64,000 nucleotides of DNA from Eupeodes corollae (taxonomy: Eukaryota; Arthropoda; Insecta; Diptera; Syrphidae), in assembly GCF_945859685.1 (NCBI RefSeq), contig NC_079147.1, positions 193,485,174-193,549,173 on the forward strand, read 5' to 3'. Under the pieces are notes generated by a model that saw only the letters and a program-made list of their open reading frames with translations, made no database searches and had not been told where the DNA came from. Both the position numbers and the translations under genes were made by a program. Shown here in pieces: positions 32,835 to 45,435 of the stretch (position 1 is its first letter; each line of letters opens with the position of its first letter).

Positions 32835-32958
32835 CTTTAAGAAAGCTTATGCATTTTTTGTGGATTTGAAGGCTACCTTGAAACTTTACTCAATTGAAAT
32901 ATTAAAAATATTGTTCCATTAATTCAGTCCATTTATGAAAACACTGTTGCTGAGGTAT
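32835..32958 (+). mobile_element. Short RT scrap of another LINE
   Basis: AYAFFVDLKATLKLYSIEIL at about 32850-32910 recalls RT block A (FxVDLKxAFDxxxxxxL). Only about 40 codons are readable before the foldback element begins. Confidence 0.4.
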
Positions 32959-33738
32959 GGACAGGTCCGTAAAGCTGGAAACACCACAATCGAATTTTGA
33001 AATTCTAATGATGGAGTGATTTAGGGCTCTTTTTGTGCTAATTTAGTGCTCTTATCCCCTCTTATTTGAAAAATCGCTTCCCCCACAAACTGGGAACACC
33101 ACACCTTTAGGTTCATAATTTCAAAAAACTGATGATGAGGGAATTTAGGGCTCTTTTTGGGCTCCTTAGTTAGCGTAACTCCAAAATAGTAGTTCCACCC
33201 TTTACCCTCTAAATTGAGTAGTTAAGTTGAAATTTTTGGAGACTTTCTAAACCAACAAAGATTTTAAAAAACTAATTATGGGTTCATTTAGTGCTATTTT
33301 TGGGCTCCTTAGTTCGAAAAATTCCAAATTTTATTTTGAATTTCAAATTAAAAAATTGTTAAAATTTCGTCAGGGTAATGCAATAAAAAAATGTTTGAAC
33401 TTTTGAAATCAGTTTTTAGGGGGAAGGGATTTTTGAAACAATCCGGGATTAGAGCACTAAATTAGCACAAAAAGAGCCCTAAACTACCCCATCATTAGAT
33501 ATTTAAAATTTTGTTTGGTTTAGAAAGTCTCCAACAATTTCAACTTTGCGACGTGATTAGGGTGGTTATGTTTTGAGATACAATATTCTCTTTCACTAAC
33601 TTAGGAGCCCAAAAAGAGCCTTAAATCCCCTTATCATCAGTTTTTTTAAATTATGAACTTAAAGGTGTGGTGCTTCCAGCTTGACGTCAAGGTGGGTATT
33701 AGCACAAAAAGAGACCTAAATTACCCCATCATTAACAC
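32959..33738. mobile_element. Foldback-type element built of repeated units in inverted halves
   Basis: The left half carries three related direct units at about 32980-33060, 33100-33180 and 33230-33310. Each is marked by a TTTAGGGCTCTTTTTGNGCT-like word (centres 33018, 33150, 33290). The right half carries the same units inverted at about 33440-33500, 33510-33560 with 33600-33690, and 33690-33738 (AGCACAAAAAGAGCCCTAAA-type words at 33461, 33606 and 33701). GGAGACTTTCTAAACCAACA (33238) is mirrored by TTTGGTTTAGAAAGTCTCC (33517). No coding capacity. The whole unit can fold into a long branched hairpin. Edges are approximate and no target duplication was identified. Confidence 0.75.
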
Positions 33739-34340
33739 GGTTGCCTTCCACTACCACTGATGATTTTTTTGAAATAATTTGAAAACATAAGGGTGGACAT
33801 TTGTAAGTGTTATAGAGGAAAAAAATCGAGTTTGGAGGTGAATATGCCAAAACTAAACATAAAAAAGCAAAGGAGGACAAATACGTATAACTACAAGTAA
33901 TAACTACCTGAGATTTTTTAACACTTAAGATTACCTTCAGGCAACATCTCGAAATTTGGAACAATGCCGCGAAACTCTTTTTGGCTGTCTGCTGGCTGGG
34001 GTACTGGTTTTTTTGATCTGTTTCAGTAATGTTTCATAAGAAAATTTTTAAAACTGTCAGCAAGTAGGCCAAACTTTGACTTGAATGTAGAAACCGGTGC
34101 TGGTAAAAAATAGCAAATTCTACACTGTAGAGCGACACCTGAGTTATGTCAAAAAAAAACTTTCTTTGATTACCTATAGTGAACAAGAAAGGTTCCATAG
34201 TCTACATTGAGTTAAAAAAGCTTGTTCAAGAGAAGAATAGACCTTTACCTTTTAAAATGTCTTAGACATTAAGTTCATCAAAGCTATATAAATAGAGCAA
34301 ATGAAAGCAGCACACGCATCTAAAAATTCTTAGACTATTT
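33739..34340. other. No feature seen
   Basis: AT-rich. An 82-codon minus-strand frame at 33716-33964 overlaps the foldback edge and has no recognisable content. Confidence 0.4.
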
Positions 34341-34344
34341 AAGG

Positions 34345-34672
34345 GGTTAGAAATATTTCAATAGCGATTTTGGTATTGGTAAAGTGCCATGGATTTTAAA
34401 GGCAAGAAATGATCTTATTCATCTAAATCAAAGCAGATTCATCCGTTTTGAATCATCGATGTTCATTGTTTGTAATTTGAGCGAGGACGAAGATATCCAA
34501 CATTTGTTGGGTAGATACCCTGTACTGCGAAAATTTAAAGCCACTTATTTCTGGAGAGATATTTTACCAAAAAACGAAATATTAGGAACGTTGAATGGTG
34601 AAAACATCGGTAACAATAGATATTTCATACCGAAAGTAACTCGTCGAGGAATTCAGCTATTATTATTTTGAA
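34345..34672 (+). mobile_element. C-terminal fragment of a LINE with a damaged zinc knuckle
   Basis: The frame at 34384-34671 reads PWILKARNDLIHLNQSRF, then IVCNLSEDEDIQHLLGRYPV and LRKFKATYF. This resembles the C-terminal CxxCN...EDxxHxLxxCP motif of several LINE proteins. The first and last metal-binding Cys are replaced (Phe/Ile region and Tyr), so the knuckle could not bind zinc. No RT core is present nearby in this orientation. Confidence 0.55.
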
Positions 34673-34719
34673 ACCACTCAGTATCTTCTTTTTTTAGTGT
34701 CAAAGTTATCCAATAACTG

Positions 34720-34920
34720 TAGTATCAGTGTCATGATGGTTCCTTGAGTCCTTGGCTTCGGTACCTGGCCAATACCATCTAAAGTTTTTTTTCACGGGTA
34801 CTGCCTCTTGTGAGGAAGTGACAAATTCTCCAAAAGTAATTCTTATCACGAAAAGTGCTTCCTCAAATTAGCCATTTGGATTCGGCTTAAAATTGTAGGT
34901 TCCCTACATCCCTGACAACC
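34720..34920 (+). repeat. tRNA-derived SINE, copy 4 (decayed)
   Basis: Plus-strand copy whose tRNA-like head is damaged: TAGTATCAGTGTCATGATGG, a shortened anticodon region and GGCTTCGGTACC in place of the B box. The body is well preserved (CACGGGTACTGCCTCTTG, GACAAATTCTCCAAAAG, AATTAGCCATTTGGATTCGG) and ends near CCCTGACAAC. Confidence 0.8.
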
Positions 34921-36425
34921 CTTCCGGTTATTGTCATAAGGTTTGAATTGTTTACATAAAAAAGTAAAGCAAGCTGTAAGAAATTGTATCAAACATAACT
35001 TAGTTAAAATAAAAACAAAGTTCTTAGATTGAATGATCAGAATTTGAAAATAAGAACAAATAATTCACAGAAAAACTTCAAAAAAAAAAATAAAGTATGG
35101 TCCCAATAAAGTCTGTTGTTAACATTAATATTCTTTTAAAAACAAACATAACATCACATTTTCAAACAAAGTCATGCAAATACCTAAATTTCGTGTTCTG
35201 AATAAGTTGACTTTATCCAAAACACCTCATCAATTGATTTTTGATGAGACCCAAACCTCATTTAATTTCCATAAGCATGGCGCTTGTAAATGAGAACAAA
35301 AATTATTCAACATCTCATATTAAAATCTGAAAGCAAAAACGTGATAGAATTTTGGACTATTAAACTTATAGTTTGTGGTTAAAAATTTGTAAATTCTTTT
35401 TGTATGAATCAAATTCTATATTTCATTTGAATTCGTCAACAGTGACTAAGTATTAATTCTATGAATTCCTATACAAATTATTAGTATTCTTTGATGTTTG
35501 TTAGAATTTAATATCAACAATTAAATTGCTAACCATAAACAATAAACCACAAGTATTTTGTTCTTCTTCATCACAATGAAAACTGACAAGTGATTATATC
35601 CTTCAGCTGTAACTAATTTCAAATCGTGCTGCAATTACAACTTCCCGCATTTGTTTCAAAACTTCAATAGTAATTACACTTTTAATCAAAATTAACACTC
35701 AATCAACTCATATACACTCTGTCGATATCTATAGAGAAACAATTATAAATATTGAATAATTTTATAGAATGCACTTGTAATAATATCCTTCAATTACCTG
35801 CCTACCTTTGCAAAATAAAACTAATAAATTACTCATAACAGTTATTAAAATTAGAAACAGCTAACTCCAGTGAAAATAAATTGCAGTATATCGAGTTCCT
35901 ATCAATAAATTATGCTGTGCTTGTCTATAATATTATTTTTACCACTATCTTCTGGGCGGTAGACACAGCACTGTCACAAACACCATATATGTATGTAAAT
36001 GCAGTCAGATTCAGAATCTCGAAAATGAAAATTCCACACCAGTCATCATCGCATAATAACGAGTAACGAGTCGTATAGTCGGTCGTTGGTCGTAGCGTAG
36101 TCATAGTCACGTTTCACGTTCTATTCACACCAAACAAAAATTCAAAAACCCAAAGACCAAAGGAATATTATATTGTATAGTCAAAGTTGTGGAAATGACA
36201 TCTTAAAGGCTAATCTGCAGGTGGATGAAAATGATGTAATATTTGTAACCTTACATTCTTCATAAAGCTTTGTTTTCGAAACAATGATAAATTATTTGCA
36301 AGTATCTTATTATTGAGTCATATCGTTTCCTTGTTGTTCGAAACAGTTATTAAATGGCTCTTGAACATATTCGTCGTCCCAAAATTATGGAACGGAACTG
36401 CTTCCTGTGAGTGGCACTTGCATTA
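34921..36425. other. No gene seen
   Basis: AT-rich. 36060-36120 contains repeated GAGTAACGAGTCGTATAGTC and TCGTAGCGTAGTCATAGTC-like words, slightly GC-richer. It could be a 5' UTR or promoter, but no gene can be tied to it. Confidence 0.4.
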
Positions 36426-37725
36426 ACCCAACTTAACATCTCAATGAATTCTTTTGAACCAATCACATACGCGATGTCTCCAAGAATGGCACGAGATTTT
36501 TTTCAGACTTTGCAAGAAATGTTTATCTCCTGATCTGGCTATAACCTACAAAATCCTTTAAAAAAAATCAAAGAATGCCCACCAATTTTTCCTTAAGCCT
36601 ATCTTTCTTTTAGATTTGTTCTTTAACCGCACTACTTGAATGTGGAATGCCATATTAGGTTGGTAGAATACTTATATGTCTCAACATTCACATAGTGTCC
36701 CTACTTTTGTTCTGAAAAGTTGTTCTTCAAATCTGGTAAAACCATCAGTTCTACTTTACCAGTCTCTTTCCGAATGGAAGGAAAACAGCATATTATGTCC
36801 AACCTGTCCCTAAAAAAAGGAATCCTCCTCTTCTAACTATTGTCCATTTGTACTAACGTCTCTTGTAAGGTCATTTAATTACTAATCAATTTTCAGCTTA
36901 ATAAATATATTGAAGAACTGAAGCTTCTTTATGACCGGCAGTATGATTTTTGTCACAATATGTCCATTGGTGATCTCATGGTTTATCTCACTGAACAGTG
37001 GAAGAAATCGTTTTATCATTTAAGGGAAAGAAAGATTAGCGCAGTTGATATTTCAAAAGCATTTGATCAAGTTTGGTGCATTTGGTATTTATGAATTTCT
37101 TCTTCGTTGGGTTAAAAGTACCTTTCGGAGGAAGCATTGAGCGGGCTTAAATCTGATATCCACAAAATAAACGATGGTGTGCCTCATGGCTTAGGTTTTT
37201 TACCGACACTATTCCTTAGTTTTATAAATGGTCTCTTGTCTTAAATTTCTAACCCATGTAATTGTTTCACTTATTACAGAACGCTTTGTTTTTAATATTC
37301 GTCCGTCGGATGTGGTATACCAACAGCAAACTCATTAAATTCTGATCAAGACAACATGAGCACTAAAAAATGGTGTAGAATTGAATGCTTTGAAAATGCT
37401 GTCTACTGTTGAAAAAGCGTAACCCTCCCCCAATGCCACTATCCATGGGTCCACTTGCATCGAAGAGACTAAACAACAAACCACTTGTTGTGGAGTGATC
37501 TCAATCTACGATGTAAGAATTTTTGCGCCAGTTCTATAATTTACAAGGCTTTCATCTATCCAAAACCCGAGTTTGATTCTTATATTTGGGCCGGTGTCCC
37601 AATAACGTACTTGAGTCTTTTGGATAGAATTGGAAACAGAGTTCTTAAAATGATAGGCGACAGTTCTCTTACTGAGTCATTTGCTACTTTTGAACACAGC
37701 TACAAATTCTTATAACTAACAATTC
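36426..37725 (+). mobile_element. CR1/Jockey-type LINE remnant (RT domain)
   Basis: Plus-strand remnant. Pre-RT WKENSI and VQPVPKK (about 36770-36820), SNYCPFVLTSLVRS (36830-36875), LNKYIEELKLLYDRQYDFCH (about 36897-36955), STGDLMVYLTEQW-like (36960-37005), AVDISKAFDQVW (37040-37075, RT block A with catalytic Asp), INDGVPHGLGFLPTLFLSFI (about 37168-37228, RT block 5) and NFCASSIIYKAFIYPKPEFD then LDRIGNRVLKMIGDSSLTES (37515-37675, C-terminal part). The catalytic YADD region (about 37260) is corrupted and there are many frameshifts. The DISKAFDQVWHKGLL-like phrasing points to the CR1 group of flies. Confidence 0.8.
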
Positions 37726-39536
37726 TCTAATGAAATAGCATTGCATTTCTTCCCCTTAAACAGTTCAACTGAATTACCCGTATTTCTAGCAATAATTATC
37801 AGTTCAGCCCAATTTTAGACGTAATGTTTAGTATAGAGATTCTTTCTTCAGCCGCACTTCACGTATGTCGTATGATGTCGTATTGAATCCCCAAATAAAA
37901 ACATCAATACGGAATAATCCCCAAGCTTTTTGAACATAATTGTTTTGGAGATTTGCACTATTGGTATTCTTCCTTTTTGACGATTTTTCCACTAGGGATT
38001 TCGCTTTAGAGATTATGGATTTGGGGATTTTCCTTTTATGATTATATCTTAGGGGAAATTATCACCAATACTTCACGAATGAGTAATGGTTTACTAGGCT
38101 CAATTTTTCCCACTCATTACAATTTGAAGACATTTAAAATTAAATCAATCAATGACCATCGGTATTTCCATTATAGTCATATCCTCTTTTCCTAATTGCT
38201 CGCACTGTGTTTAATCATAATAAGGGTATTCAAAACCCTTTGATTGCGAGCAAAATATAATCCCAAATAATCCTAACGCTCACAATGTGCCCCAACAAAT
38301 TTCGATATTTCTATCTCGACTTTAAATATAAATAAATTGACGTTTTACTTAAAAATGCAGCATTACCTCTTAGACTATTTGTAGAACGCTCAGAAATTTG
38401 CAACACAAAATAAAATAGATTCTCCTATTCAGGATACAAATCACAGTTATGAATGTTTTTTTTGTCTTTTTTGGCTCAGTAACAATTTTTGTTATTTTTT
38501 CTATTTTTGTATCGTATCTTTCTCTCTTACTTCTCGTGACACTTTTCTTTTTTGTTTACAATCTTGTCTTTCAGTTCTTTTTTCAGTTAAGATGCAGAAT
38601 AAGAACCTCACAAAAAACACGACGTCGAATAAAAATGTCCCCTGTGGTTCTTATAAGTGAAGAAAGAAATAGAATGAAAGATTATTCTTTTACTCCTTTT
38701 TATTATAAAATATTCAACTTGATAGATTTAAGATATTCTAAACAAAAGGTTGTGACTTCTTTGGAGAAAATAAATACAAAGATTTATCTATCTAACCCAC
38801 CTTTAAACTTTTTACTCATACAATGTAATTGCATTGGTTTGGTATAAGATACAATGTTGCAGAACATATCTTGGAATAAGGAATGGATTTGTACTACAAG
38901 TGATAGATATGCTAATTTGTTCTTTTGTTAAAGTGTTTAAAACATGAATTCTTGTTAACGATTCTAATTTTTCTTGTTTTTTCAAAAAAATGTTTTATTT
39001 TTTGTTTTTGCGTTCTATGTTGAAAATCGTGCATCGTGGATATTGCAACTTTGTAGAAATAGGGTATTCTGTTTTGTTTGTTTGAATTTTGTTGGTTTTT
39101 GAGTTACGTACACTTCCTAAGAAACCCTTGAAGGTGAGAAACTTGCTTAAACTTAAATTGCAGTCTTACTTTAGAGTGAAAATCAATCTATATAAACCGC
39201 CTTTAGTGACGATAATATTGTAATGGGCTACTCAGGCGTATACATAATTATTTTATTTTCATGTGAAATTTTGTTGGGGATCAGCTTACACTTTATCAAT
39301 ACAATTTAACGTTTTAATAGTGTGAGTCTATTGATGAAGTGTCCTCCCAATTCAGAGCTACATCAATGTGCGAAGAAACTTTATCTAGAACTGGCACGGT
39401 AGTGCAGGCTAGGGCCAAGCTGTTAGACTTAAATAAACTTGCATGTATATATTAATTTTATTTGATCTGTTTTTATTTTAAGATACATTGTCTTATTTAT
39501 GGTTAAGTTAGTAAATATATAATATTATTTAAGTTA
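37726..39536. other. No gene seen
   Basis: AT-rich. A 9-bp inverted repeat TTGCTCGCA/TGCGAGCAA (about 38199 and 38247) encloses AAGGGT...ACCCTT. The 132-codon frame at 38449-38847 is Phe/Leu-rich at its start and has no recognisable domain, so it was not called a gene. Confidence 0.4.
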
Positions 39537-40513
39537 TCTAATATATACAATTCTTCTGTCACAGTATTTGTTGCCATACTCCTCCAAAACAACTTAACCA
39601 ATTTTAATGAAATTTTGCATATACATTCGGTAGGTCTGAGATAGGTTTTTATCTTTTTTTTATATTCCTAAGTGCTATGGTTGAATTGAATCAACATCGT
39701 ACACTGTGCAACGATCTTACGATAGTATTCAGTGAAGCTATGTAAATTGAAGCATTGAATGCTATTGAGGATCTTTGCGTTAAGTTTTTTCGTCGATCAT
39801 TACCAACTTACTACTCAGTCAATTCGGTATGCATTTACCAAATCGAAATGCGTCTAATTTAATAGACACTGAATTAAATCGTGAACTACAATACAATACT
39901 GTAGAAATAGCAGTGACTGTTGGTCTCAATGTCCCACCAATAAATGAAGAACAAAGAACCATTTATGACCACATCATGCTCGCAGTTGCGGCAAGACAGG
40001 GTGGATTCTTTTTTTTGGATGCACCAGGTAAAACTGGCAAAACATTTCTTATTTCCCTATTTCCCTAATTCTCTTAATTCTTGCTCAAATACGACCAAAT
40101 AATGGTATCGCATTGGCTGTTGCACCTTCTGGTATTGTGGCAACTTTTTTGGATGGATGAAGAACAGTTTATTCGGTATTTAAACTGCCTAAATATTGAA
40201 AGGAACCCAGACGTGGTGTGCAATATAAAAAAACAATCATCCATCGCCACAGTGCTGAAACAGTGTAAAATTATCATCTGGGACGAATTTACTATGGCAC
40301 ACAAACATTCGCTGGAGGCATTGAACATGTCATTGAAAGATATAAAAAACAACGACAGACTATTTGATGGCACTCTGTTACTCCTTTAAGGTGATTCCAG
40401 ACAAACATTTCCCATTATTCCGCGTTTAACGTTCGTTGGTGAGATCAACGCGTGCTTAAAATAATCTCTAAAAATTATTTTTATGACAAAACAACGTGTG
40501 TCGGGTCAGCTAG
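39537..40513 (+). mobile_element. Internally deleted Helitron with both ends
   Basis: A 977-bp rolling-circle element. The 5' end is TC (39537-39538, after an A), followed by TAATATATACAATTC and a diagnostic AACCAATTTTAATGAAATTT GCATA-type stretch. The 3' end is CTAG at 40510-40513 followed by T, preceded by CGTGTGTCGGGTCAG. Insertion between A and T without duplication is the Helitron rule. Inside is a fragment of the helicase gene. Both the Rep endonuclease and the helicase C-terminal half are missing, so it is non-autonomous. Confidence 0.8.
39829..40389 (+). pseudogene. Helitron Pif1-like helicase, N-terminal fragment
   Basis: Two frames together give the helicase start. PPINEEQRTIYDHIMLAVAA then GGFFFLDAPGKTGKTFLISL (39930-40060) contains the Walker A box, normally GGTGKT, here GKTGKT. 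After a frameshift with stops near 40067-40080 come NIERNPDVVCNIKKQS (40193-40240) and VLKQCKIIIWDEFTMAHKHS (40250-40312), with the Walker B-like WDE. Then LEALNMSLKDIKNNDRLFDG and the stop at about 40389, just before a GDSRQT stretch that corresponds to motif III (GDFRQ). The rest of the helicase is deleted. Confidence 0.85.
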
Positions 40514-43500
40514 TAATTATGTAAATTTAAAGACTAAACTTTTAAGTTTTTAAACAGAACTATTAACCAATGTATTTGTTCTTAATTTATTTAATAGAGT
40601 TACGTTTTTATGCTTTTTAACATCCAAAGGCGAGTAGAGTTGACAAAAAAATTACTTTCAGGCGTTGTACAACTAAAGCGGAAGATCAATATGTAATGAG
40701 ATCCATTTGAATTAAAAAAAGTGATTTCCATGTAGAAATCAGAAGGCTGCTGAGTTTAAAGCATACCCGAAAACAAAAGCTTACATTTGAAATTTGAGTA
40801 GGTTTTCAAAAGGTATTCCAAGAGGCCTGATTCATGTTGCAAAATATTGTCAAAGAGGTGTAGTCCATGGATTTTTGATCTCAATTGCAGAAAATTTCAC
40901 CGCGTTAAGTAACATGTAGAGGTGTTAGGGATTTAACAACCAAGGTTCGGATATTTAAGTGGGTATAAGGTTCTTGCGCCCAATTTTACGAAGGACTTTT
41001 TATGTTTTATCGACTTTATAAGCAAACTTTAGTTTTTCCAAGTATGATATTACTTTTAAAGATAACTCCTAGGTTTTCTGGTTATTCAACATACTAAATT
41101 AATATACATTTATATTTTTGGGAGCTGTTTAATATACAAAGGAAGAACAATGTGACAAGTATTGTTCTTGGAGGACTTCACTTTTATTCAACTGCTTAGT
41201 AAACTTTTGATAAAAATGGAAACATTGAAATACGCCTTCATCTAATCTTATTCAATGTTCACTTTTCTTACTATAATAAAATTCATTTAAAAAAATACAG
41301 TAGTAAGCTTTTATATAGCTTATTCCAGATATGTTACTCTATATTTTTAAGTGATAAAGACAAAACAGTAACATGATTTTTTGTTTTCTTTTCAGATTAA
41401 TTTTTGAACTATCATTCATCAAACTGTTGTAGGGAAAAAATTATTTTAATTCCACTTGGCTCTACTTCTACAAACAACACAAGTAAATGGTAAGTTTTAT
41501 ACTTTTATTAATCATTGCTACATATTTTCTTTACCTTTACCAACCAGTTGACATTTCAACTAAATCAATTTATTTATTCTCACCTCTTTTGAAAACTAAT
41601 ACATAACTTTCAACTCTTAAATGTCTTATAATTTCAAAAGTCCTATAAAAAATCTATGAAGTTGCGAAAGTCGACAGATTAAACGTTGTATATTAATAAC
41701 CTCTCAAAATTTATCCAAAAAATGTATAATAACTAATCTAACCTAGCTCTATTTAAAAGAATTTAAGAACGCACAACAATATTCTTTGAAAAGCCACAAA
41801 TAATCATTAAAGTTCTTAGTATTAACTTTAGTCAGTTTTCATAAAAATCTTATAGACCCAGACTAATTTCGAAAAACCCCACCAACAAATATTGTCATCA
41901 TCTTGTCTTGTTGGTTCCATAACAACTAAATCCCTCAAAGCCTAAATAAAACACCTACAATCGCAGTAAAACTTTCTCATTTTGATTACATTTAAAAGAC
42001 AATAAAACAAAATCTTGTCTTCTTTCCGGTTATGTTTTTTTTTTTTTTTTAAATTGTCTTTAATTTTTTTTTGTATTTCCTCACTGAATGATTTCATCAC
42101 AATTCTTCCGAAATTCGCATGGGCGATGGAATAAACACTCGTTAAAAGTGAACAGCTACTCCTATACAAAGTATGTTAACTTAAACCTTTTTTTCCTTCA
42201 CCTAAAATTCACATAATTGACTCCAATTTTCGGCTGAAGTAGCTAAGCTATAATATGTATTCATTTTCTTGAAAAGCATAACAAAAATTACTGTGTACTA
42301 TGCGACTTCTGGCAACATAAAGTTGGGTGTAGTAACTACTTTAAATTGTAGTTTTGCACAAGACCCACTTAAGACACTACCGTTTGGGATAAGTCAAAAA
42401 GGCAAGTCATTAAATCATTTGGCGCGAGCAATAATAACACATTCAAAAAAACAAGCTTAACACGCTTTTGTTGTTTTTTTTGTGTTTGTCACTATACATA
42501 ACTGTTGAAAATTGTGTACATTTTAAAAAATAACTCTTTTTTAAGTATAACTGTAACAATGCCTAACAGTAACTCTTTAAGGGTGTCATACGGTTAATCA
42601 CAATGAATAATGTACACGACAAACTCAAGCAATTGTAGGTGGTTTGTATTTGTTTGTCTGTCACAATCTTAAATGGATCTTTAAAAACCATAAAGAAGAG
42701 AAAGGTGACAACATAACAATATAAAAAGGTTCACAAAATGGTAACAATAAATCATAATCCTCACACGCACAAATATGGAATATGATTTCAGACTCAATTT
42801 ACTGCTAGCTATTGTCGAATAAAATAAGTCCATCATACCTACATGCTGTATGTGGGTGACTTTCTCATAAAAATCCCGTTATAAAGCCTACATTTTTCCT
42901 TATCATGACACATCGTCTAATCAAAAACAAAAAAAAAACTTCCCCGTTTGGTCTAAAAACAAAAAAAATTGGAACTTCCCTTGCAACAACTGCTCTCTAT
43001 AGTCTTAATCATCGCACAACAAAAACCGGTGAATGTACTCCATTTCCAGACTCATTAACTACCTCATTTACATACTAAATATATACCTTAATCACAATCT
43101 TCGCCAGGCTGTTGACCTTCAACAAAAGTTGTTTTATGCAAATTTAAAGCAAATTCAAGAGAAATAAACGTTAAATCAAGTTCGCAGATCAACTCTTTCG
43201 TTTTCACATACAATTTAATCGTGTGTGTTTGGTTAAATCAATTCAGTTCCTCACAACAACAACAACAAATGACTGACTTATCTATGTTTGATCGTGCAAA
43301 AATATACATTTGATCAGGAAGAAATACTTATAGAGACTGTGCACTTTTTTGTTTTTGTTTAAATAAAAACTCGTTTAACCAATTAATCATTTGTTTAGTT
43401 AGAAAAACTAAAAAAGAACAGAACTTTGTGATTTCCTTTACTAGAACTGAATCTCTTTGATAAAGATGAACTGAACACCCATTTGGGTTTATCTTTTGAG

Positions 43501-45435
43501 GCAAATCCAATTGATTTATTAGCACGAGAACCATTCGACTTGGACGCTGCCTGCTCCACGCCATACTGATGATTGGATCTTTGTTAATCTATATCTCAAA
43601 AGCCATTATCGCCTTAAAGGGAATTACAAGTTTGCACACAAATACAAGTCATGACCTCTCTCTAAGAACGGAAATGCAATTATTTGTTTTCTTTGTATTT
43701 TTGTCTTCAGGTCAGAAAGAATATTTGAATTGAGTTCAGGTACAAGTTCCTTGGGTTTTTTACGCCAGAAATAGATTCACTTAAGAATTTAGGTTAAACA
43801 AAATGTGGAAAGATGCAAACATCAAGGATGCAAAAACTGAAGACAATTCTTCGCTTATTGTCGTTTGCTCATTGTTAACCTGAATATTTGTTTTATTTTT
43901 CCTCTGTCTGTTTTCTTAAGTGGAGAATGATAATCCAACAAAATAAATCAACAACAGAAGAAACCACAAAAACAACAATAAAAATATGAAGAAGAGTTCA
44001 AAACAAATTTTATGACTTTTTCGTATAATGAGTGCAAATCGCTTACGGATACGAATTGTCAGAACTCACATCACATAATCATATATTCAGACATACACAA
44101 ATATGTATGCCTAAGGTATTTATCTGGATGATGGGAAAGTTATACGCAGATATGTTTGTATATATTTTGTGCTGTGGTTACCGTTAGAACAAGTCGATGT
44201 TATATTGCCTTTTTTTGGTAAAAAAAATAATAAGAAGATCCCAATCAAGAAGGAGGCGGGTTAAAAGTTATGCGCGTTTTTTTTACTCGATTTTTTCCTG
44301 ATTGCAGTACTTGTGCCTTTGACGGATTTGACTGACGTGTTGTTGGTAATTGATGATCATTTTACCTGAAAGATTTGTGTCTTCTTTTTTTTATGATATT
44401 TTTCTGTTATATTTCTTGTGTTGGTCAAAGTTTGAGGTGTATACAAGGAGATCTGTTTTGGTTGTTGTTTGCAATTAAGAATGCAAGACGGCATCGTTGG
44501 TACATAGTGGTTTTCTGTTACTCTGTTATATTGTAAACTCTTTTAAATTTTATGTTATGTTTCGTTTGTTAAGACTTGAAAGGATATACGCTGTTAATAT
44601 TAATGATTATGACTTAAGAGTGACTAAAGATCAACTTGTTTAATGGGTATTGTTCAAATGTGATGTGGTGTTATGGAATTTGAACTTGTTTTTTTTTTTT
44701 CTTTTTTGTTGTTAGCCAAGTTGAATTGAGCTTAATGACTGAAAGAAAAAATTCATATTTTAGAGCAGTCTTTTAGAGAGACTATCAATCAAATAAAGAA
44801 GTAGGTATTGATTTACCAGTAAATTGATAGGTCAAAAGGTGGTTATTCAAGTTTTTTTTTGTAAAAACGAAATGACTTGTTTTCAAAACTGTTTGTATTG
44901 ATAATGTCAAAAAGTTTAAGGTTTTTTGTAGGACAATATATTGAATTCTTAACCACTTGCACCCTATAGGTTACTAAACACTAGACATTACTGCTTAAAT
45001 TCATATAACTTTTCATTTCAAAATGATAGGTAATCAATAGTAGATATAATTTTGTTTCACCCTTACTATAGCAAAGATTCTTAGACTAAAAAAATAATAT
45101 TTATTTCATGTAAAAAATGGTATTAACAGTTACATTTACATATGTTAATCCTGGTTAACTTCACGAATTCTTTTTAAAGTCTTAAACCTTGAAGAATTGG
45201 CATAGACCTTATCTTCCACGTGGATTCAAAGAAAAAAATATTTGTGGTAAACAATAAAATATCAGTTGCCAATTGTTATCGCCTTTCGAGAAATAAATCA
45301 GGAAATTTTTGTTGCAAAACTACTAACTTTGGATGATAAAATTTGAACTTTAACTGAACTTTAAATGCTTTATTGAAGCGTGTATCGTTCCTATTTCAAT
45401 AAAGACATAGTTTTTATTTCTTATATTTCATATAA
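40514..45435. other. No assignable gene
   Basis: Nearly 5 kb of AT-rich DNA. Apart from the possible exon at 41396-41489 I see only poly(A)/poly(T) and short CAACAACAACAACAA runs (43255). Short frames (for example 43328-43564 minus, 42269-42460 plus) have no recognisable content. Confidence 0.45.
41396..41489 (+). other. Possible noncoding 5' UTR exon
   Basis: A strong acceptor (TTTTTGTTTTCTTTTCAG, ending 41395) and a consensus donor (ATG|GTAAGT at 41490) frame 94 bp. All three frames contain stops, so it would be untranslated, except that an ATG forms its last three bases. This is a splice-site reading only; no host gene is identified. Confidence 0.25.

Noticed and set aside
38449..38847. 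132-codon ORF as a membrane protein gene
   Set aside because: The hydrophobic start comes from T-rich DNA, codon use follows the AT-rich background, and no family or promoter was seen.
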